Assembly: GCA_031384605.1 (NCBI GenBank)
Contig: JANNAT010000140.1
Span: 62,001 to 126,000, forward strand
Direction of reading: 5' to 3'
DNA: 64,000 bases
Origin: JANNAT01 sp031384605
GTDB taxonomy: Bacteria > Pseudomonadota > Alphaproteobacteria > Rhodobacterales > Rhodobacteraceae
Position 1 is the first letter of the stretch. Each line of letters opens with the position of its first letter. A program made the translations under genes and the position numbers. The notes under the pieces are model-generated. The model searched no databases and was not told the DNA's origin. It worked only from the letters and a program-made list of their open reading frames with translations. Positions 59,907-64,000 of the stretch are shown one piece after another.

Positions 59907-60941
59907 ATGGGACAAAAAATGCGCGTGCGTCAATGGGATAGGCTGGGCACTGGCGGCATTTCGTTCACCGAACTGGGCTTTGGCGCGGCCCCTTTGGGTA
60001 ACCTTTACCGCGCAATTTCCGAAGATGCGGCGCAAGGCATTCTGGCGCGGGCTTGGGCGGGCGGCGTGCGCTATTTCGATACTGCGCCTTTGTATGGTTT
60101 GGGCCTGTCGGAAACCCGGATCAACCATTTCCTGCGCGGCAAACGCCGGGATGATTATGTGATATCCACCAAAATCGGCCGCCACCTGCGGGCCTGCGCC
60201 CCCGACAAACGCGACGGCTTTGGCAAATGGTTCGACGTGCCTGCGCGCAATGAAATCTTTGACTACAGCTATGACGGGGTGATGCGGTCGCTTGATGCGT
60301 CGCTGGAACGGCTGGGGATGGACCGCATTGATATCCTTTACGCCCACGATCTTGACGTGTTCACCCATAAATCGCAATTGGCCCTTGATGCCCGGCTGGC
60401 CGAGTTTATGGCGGGCGGATATCGCGCCTTGCTTGACCTGCGTGACCAGGGCGTGATCCGGGCCTTTGGCGCGGGGGTGAACGAATGGCAACCCTGCCAA
60501 TGGCTGCTGGAACACGGCGATTTCGATCTGTTCTTGCTGGCCGGGCGTTATACCTTGCTGGAACAACAGGCGCTGGCGACGTTCTTGCCGATGGCGCATC
60601 AGCGCGGTGTTGGCATCATTATCGGTGGCCCCTACAATTCCGGCATTCTGGCCACCGGGCCACGACCGGGGGCGTTTTACAATTATGATCCCGCCCCGGA
60701 TTGGGTAATTGCACGCGTGGGCGCGTTGCAGGCGATGTGTTCAGCCCATGGCGTGCGCCTTGTGGATGCCGCGTTTCAGTTTCCGCTGCTGCACCCGGCG
60801 GTGGTGTCGATCATTCCGGGCGGTCAGGGCGTTACAGAAATGGACAGCAATCTGGCCGCCGCCCGCGCGGCAATTCCGCCAGAATTATGGAAAGAATTAA
60901 AGCATAAAGGTCTGCTGCAGGCCGATGCGCCAATAGATTAG
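59907..60941 (+). CDS. Aldo/keto reductase (D-threo-aldose / L-fucose dehydrogenase type)
   Basis: The 344-residue enzyme has the catalytic tetrad in FDTAPLYGLGLSE (Asp, Tyr), STKIGRH (Lys) and ILYAHDLDV (His). It falls in the group of bacterial L-fucose/D-threo-aldose 1-dehydrogenases, which oxidise the sugar to its lactone in the non-phosphorylated pathway. The adjacent FucU and the altronate-dehydratase-family gene at 62813 fit this reading, but a reductase on another sugar is possible. Confidence 0.88.
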   Translation: MGQKMRVRQWDRLGTGGISFTELGFGAAPLGNLYRAISEDAAQGILARAWAGGVRYFDTAPLYGLGLSETRINHFLRGKRRDDYVISTKIGRHLRACAPDKRDGFGKWFDVPARNEIFDYSYDGVMRSLDASLERLGMDRIDILYAHDLDVFTHKSQLALDARLAEFMAGGYRALLDLRDQGVIRAFGAGVNEWQPCQWLLEHGDFDLFLLAGRYTLLEQQALATFLPMAHQRGVGIIIGGPYNSGILATGPRPGAFYNYDPAPDWVIARVGALQAMCSAHGVRLVDAAFQFPLLHPAVVSIIPGGQGVTEMDSNLAAARAAIPPELWKELKHKGLLQADAPID

Positions 60942-61027
60942 ATATTTCAATCTATTGTGTGCTAAAGATAAGATATTACATTAATAGCTTCTGCGCAGGC
61001 CCGGACGTGATCCGGGGCCGCTGCATA

Positions 61028-61993
61028 TCACGCCCCATACAACGCCTGCGCCACGATCAGGGATGTCGCCGCCGCATCTTGCCGCGCCATTGCCGCCGCA
61101 AGGTCTGCATCGCCCGCCAACCCATCCGCAATCGCGCGCAACCGCGTTACCAACCGGATGTTGGCGCGCGCCTCGGCCACAGGATCAAGACCAGCATGAT
61201 CGGGAAACGTGTCAAAATAGATCACCCCGTCATAACCCGCCCGTGCCAGGCCCACGAACAATTCCACCGTCTGCACCGGATGCACCGTGCCCGCCATCAG
61301 CCCATCATCGCGCTTGCCATAGCCATCGTTCAAATGCACCCCCAGTATGCGGCTGTGCCTGTGCGCCAGCATCGCGGCAAAGGCAGGCATCTCGCCCGCA
61401 TAAAGCACATGCGCGAAATCCAGCGTCACACCTGTATTCGCACGCCCCACCGCGTGCAGGGCCAACAGCGTTGTGGCCATATCGGGCATCAGGGCAAAGG
61501 CGCGCGGCTCGTCTGGTTTGTATTCCACCGCGATGTTTACCGACCGGTTATGATCGGCCACCTCGATCAACGCGGCAATGGTATCGTCCCACATCCGGGC
61601 GTAATCGCCCTGAAACGCATAGTCATAGCCGTCTTGCCCCATCCACAAAGTCATCAGGTTGGCACCCATTTCAGCACAAGTATCAATGCCGCGTTTGGTC
61701 AGATCAATCGCCGCTCGCCGCACGCCCGCGTCCGGATGGGTGAACGCGCCCAGTTTGAACCCGGGCTCGGTGTAATACCGCATCGCCAATCCGTTCAGCG
61801 CCATGCCCTGATCGGCCAGCATTGCCGCCAATTGCCGCGGCGTGTGCGCTTCAAAATGGTCGGGATAGTTCAGATCCGCCGCATTCAGGCCGCCAACCCG
61901 GCCCGCCTGCGCAATCATATCGGCAACCGAGCTGCCTTTGATCTTGAAGGCATTCAGGCGGGTTGCATAGCGGGCATGGTTAGAAATTGTCAT
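61028..61993 (-). CDS. Sugar phosphate isomerase/epimerase family TIM-barrel protein
   Basis: The 321-residue protein has the xylose-isomerase-like barrel pattern: LNAFKIKGSSVADMIAQAG, NLMTLWMGQDGYDYAFQGDY, NIAVEYKPDEPRAF with the metal-binding Glu, TGVTLDFAHVLYAGE and ILGVHLNDGYG with the metal-binding His. Such enzymes isomerise or epimerise sugars. The exact reaction is not readable. It is convergent with the aldo/keto reductase gene and codirectional with the GntR regulator upstream (21 bases). Confidence 0.88.
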   Translation of the reverse strand: MTISNHARYATRLNAFKIKGSSVADMIAQAGRVGGLNAADLNYPDHFEAHTPRQLAAMLADQGMALNGLAMRYYTEPGFKLGAFTHPDAGVRRAAIDLTKRGIDTCAEMGANLMTLWMGQDGYDYAFQGDYARMWDDTIAALIEVADHNRSVNIAVEYKPDEPRAFALMPDMATTLLALHAVGRANTGVTLDFAHVLYAGEMPAFAAMLAHRHSRILGVHLNDGYGKRDDGLMAGTVHPVQTVELFVGLARAGYDGVIYFDTFPDHAGLDPVAEARANIRLVTRLRAIADGLAGDADLAAAMARQDAAATSLIVAQALYGA

Positions 61994-62014
61994 AAACCGT
62001 TTGTATCCATGGTC

Positions 62015-62761
62015 TTAGGGGTTGAAAAGATCGGGATGGCTGCGCTCCAACGGCTCAATCAAGGTTAGCAACTGGCGCAAGTGATGGCGCACGGCCTGCC
62101 GCGCCGCCAGTGGATCGCGCGCCTCAAGTGCGGTTAAAATCGCGCGGTGCTCGGCCAGAGTGGTCAAAACCCGCCCCGGAACCGGCAAAAGCAACCGGCG
62201 CGCGCGGTTCACATGGGCCGATGCCGTTTCAGACACCACCGACAACTTGCGATAGCCGCTGAACGACAACAGCAGTTCGTGCATTTCCGAATCGAGTTTG
62301 TAGAACCCTGTGAAATCATTGTCGGCAACCAAAACCGACTGCACCGTCAGGTTGCGACGCAGCAGCACCAACTGATCTTCGGTGATGATACCTGCCACCC
62401 GCTCGACAGAGGCAAGTTCGATGGCTTCGCGCAAAAATGCGCCTTCGCGGATCTCGGTCATCGAAAAACGCGCCACATATGTGCCGGCTTGGGGCACGAC
62501 ATCGACCAGCCCTTCGGCTGCCAGTCGCGCCACCGCATCGGATACCGGGCTGCGCGAGACGCCAAGTTCGTCACAAATTTCAGGCTTGCGGATGATCTCG
62601 CCGGGCTTGAAACGCAGCTCAAGTATGGCGCGGTGCAGGGCTTGATAGACTTTCGCCCCCAACGACCCCGCAAACATTTCCAACGGCACCAATCGCGCAC
62701 CGGGCGATATCCGCGTTTGCAATATGGGGTCTTGTGACGGGGGGCGTTGCGGCTGTAACAT
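62015..62761 (-). CDS. GntR (FadR subfamily) regulator of the sugar locus
   Basis: The 248-residue protein has the GntR winged helix SLGAKVYQALHRAILELRFKPGE...RKPEICDELGVSRSPVSDAVARLAAEGLVDVVPQAGTYVA and an all-helical FCD domain with the ligand-binding HELLLSFSGYRK region. ATG 62761 has no ribosome-binding site, and the operator CTAACATGTTAG lies one base upstream of it. ATG 62677 (MFAGSLGAKVY) is the other possible start. It likely binds the three palindromes in this locus and releases on an acidic sugar intermediate. Confidence 0.9.
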   Translation of the reverse strand: MLQPQRPPSQDPILQTRISPGARLVPLEMFAGSLGAKVYQALHRAILELRFKPGEIIRKPEICDELGVSRSPVSDAVARLAAEGLVDVVPQAGTYVARFSMTEIREGAFLREAIELASVERVAGIITEDQLVLLRRNLTVQSVLVADNDFTGFYKLDSEMHELLLSFSGYRKLSVVSETASAHVNRARRLLLPVPGRVLTTLAEHRAILTALEARDPLAARQAVRHHLRQLLTLIEPLERSHPDLFNP

Positions 62762-62762
62762 G

Positions 62763-62774
62763 CTAACATGTTAG
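62763..62774. promoter_or_regulatory. GntR-type operator at the regulator gene
   Basis: CTAACATGTTAG is a perfect palindrome between the regulator start and the divergent altronate-dehydratase-family gene, 38 bases from the latter. It is identical to the site at 57358-57369 and implies autoregulation. Confidence 0.8.
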
Positions 62775-62812
62775 ACGAGACATGCGCCGTGATCAAGGAA
62801 GGGCCAGCAGAA

Positions 62813-64000
62813 ATGACGCAAGGACAAAAGGCGGCGTTACAGCTGAACCCCAATGACACGGTGGCGATTGCGCTGCAAGATATTGCCGCCGATACCGCGC
62901 TTGCCGACTTTGGTGTGACGACAACGGCGGCCATACCGCGCGGCCACAAAATTGCGTTGCGCGACATGGCAGCGGGGGAACTGGTGGTGCGCTATGGCCA
63001 GATTATCGGACAGGCGTTGCAACCCGTTGCGGCGGGCGCGCATATCCACAGCCATAATCTGGGGATGGGGCCGCACAGCACGGACTATGCCTTTGCAACA
63101 GATTGCACACCGCTGCCGCCGTTAGCCGCGCGCGAATTTATGGGATTTCACCGCGCCGATGGGCAGGTTGGCACCCGCAATTACATCGGCATTCTAACGT
63201 CGGTAAACTGCTCGGGCTCTGTCGCCCGGTTTATTGCCGAGGCAGCGGAAAAAGACCCTATTCTGTCAGCCATGCCCAATATCGACGGCTTTGTGCCGAT
63301 TGTGCATTCGACCGGTTGCGGCATGTCTGGCGTCAACGAAGGCTATGACACCTTGATGCGCACGCTGAAAGGCTATGCCCGCAATGCCAATTTTGCGGGG
63401 ATTTTGTTGGTTGGACTGGGCTGCGAAGTGATGCAGGTGCCCGATCTGGTGGGCCAGGGCCGCCTGCGCCCCGATGGCAATTTCCGGTATATGACCATCC
63501 AGCAAACCGGCGGCACGCGGGCCACCATCGCGCGCGGATTGGTGGTTCTGCGCGAAATGGCCGAGGTTGCCTCCCGGTCGGTGCGCGCGCCAGCACCTGT
63601 ATCAAAGCTGATCATCGGGCTGCAATGCGGCGGATCGGATGGCTATTCCGGCATCACGGCAAATCCCGCTCTTGGACATGCGTCCGACTTATTGGTGCGG
63701 ATGGGTGGGACGACAATTCTGTCAGAAACGCCAGAGATTTACGGTGCCGAACACTTGCTGACTCGCCGCGCCGCAACACCCGAAATTGGCCATAAACTGA
63801 TCGCGCGGATAAAGTGGTGGGAAGACTACACCGCGCGCAACGGTGGCGAGATGGACAATAATCCCAGCCCCGGCAACAAAAAAGGCGGGCTTACGACGAT
63901 TTTGGAAAAATCACTGGGGGCTGTGGCCAAAGGTGGCACGGCACCTTTGTCGGGCGTTTACAAATTCGCCGAACCCATCACCACGCCCGGTTTCGTCTAT
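62813..64000 (+). CDS. Altronate/galactarate dehydratase family protein (UxaA-like), 5' part
   Basis: The frame starts at ATG 62813 (MTQGQKAALQLNPNDTVAIA) and is open at the right edge. It shows the SAF-like N-terminal domain (residues 10-95, ending GAHIHSHNLGMG), then the UxaA core with HRADGQVGTRNYIGILTSVN and VPIVHSTGCGMSG, and GLQCGGSDGYSGITANPALG later. Members dehydrate altronate, galactarate or related sugar acids to 2-keto-3-deoxy acids. Together with the FucU and dehydrogenase genes it would dehydrate an L-fuconate-like acid, but this substrate is an inference. Confidence 0.92.
   Translation, partial: MTQGQKAALQLNPNDTVAIALQDIAADTALADFGVTTTAAIPRGHKIALRDMAAGELVVRYGQIIGQALQPVAAGAHIHSHNLGMGPHSTDYAFATDCTPLPPLAAREFMGFHRADGQVGTRNYIGILTSVNCSGSVARFIAEAAEKDPILSAMPNIDGFVPIVHSTGCGMSGVNEGYDTLMRTLKGYARNANFAGILLVGLGCEVMQVPDLVGQGRLRPDGNFRYMTIQQTGGTRATIARGLVVLREMAEVASRSVRAPAPVSKLIIGLQCGGSDGYSGITANPALGHASDLLVRMGGTTILSETPEIYGAEHLLTRRAATPEIGHKLIARIKWWEDYTARNGGEMDNNPSPGNKKGGLTTILEKSLGAVAKGGTAPLSGVYKFAEPITTPGFVY

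Overview
The window looks like chromosome of a phototrophic member of the Rhodobacterales (Rhodobacteraceae, Alphaproteobacteria). This rests on a light-harvesting 2 operon (pucB, pucA, pucC) behind two tandem PpsR-type sites, a DUF3422 protein, a pcm-tolC-PopZ-like block, GC-rich coding and a recurring GGGGTATTTTTGAACAGATGAAG-like intergenic repeat. I saw no tRNA, rRNA, insertion sequence or CRISPR.

Layout. 1-16.7 kb: DUF3422 fragment, pntAB, an isoprenylcysteine-methyltransferase-like gene broken by an in-frame stop, kynU and kynA (tryptophan to anthranilate) around a GNAT gene, then assorted genes (L,D-transpeptidase, D-lyxose isomerase-like, glutamine amidotransferase, DUF305, EamA transporter, serine-glyoxylate-type aminotransferase, MsbA-like exporter, YgfZ, EF-P). 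16.9-23.2 kb: PopZ-like protein, TolC, Pcm, membrane protein, FAH-family enzyme, sugar transferase. 23.3-36.3 kb: two divergent, tightly coupled operons for aerobic 2-aminobenzoyl-CoA (anthranilate) breakdown: CoA ligase, RidA, thioesterase, acyl-CoA dehydrogenase, hydratases, MarR, SDR, the monooxygenase/reductase fusion, 3-hydroxyacyl-CoA dehydrogenase, thiolase, a kynureninase-like enzyme and a flavin reductase. A palindrome between these operons recurs in near-identical form upstream of kynU, so the two loci probably answer to one MarR regulator.

36.4-49.8 kb: a second divergent pair of operons whose pathway I cannot name. One holds a cyclase-family hydrolase, a phytoene-desaturase-like FAD oxidoreductase, MarR, and an indolepyruvate:ferredoxin-oxidoreductase-like pair. 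The other holds a second FAD oxidoreductase of the same family and a complete Dpp/Opp-type ABC importer. This is my best candidate for an undescribed system.

49.8-64 kb: a sugar (probably fucose-like) catabolic locus with a CUT1 ABC transporter, two FucU/RbsD mutarotases, a PfkB kinase, an aldo/keto reductase, a TIM-barrel isomerase, a GntR regulator and an altronate-dehydratase-family enzyme that runs off the window. The 12-base palindrome CTAACATGTTAG, or a one-base variant, lies at three promoters of this locus. The puc operon and one unknown gene lie between the solute-binding protein and the permeases, so the transporter operon appears split by a photosynthesis cassette. The PucA protein carries Phe44-Leu45, the pair known from blue-shifted B800-820 antennae, and an unusually long C-terminal tail.
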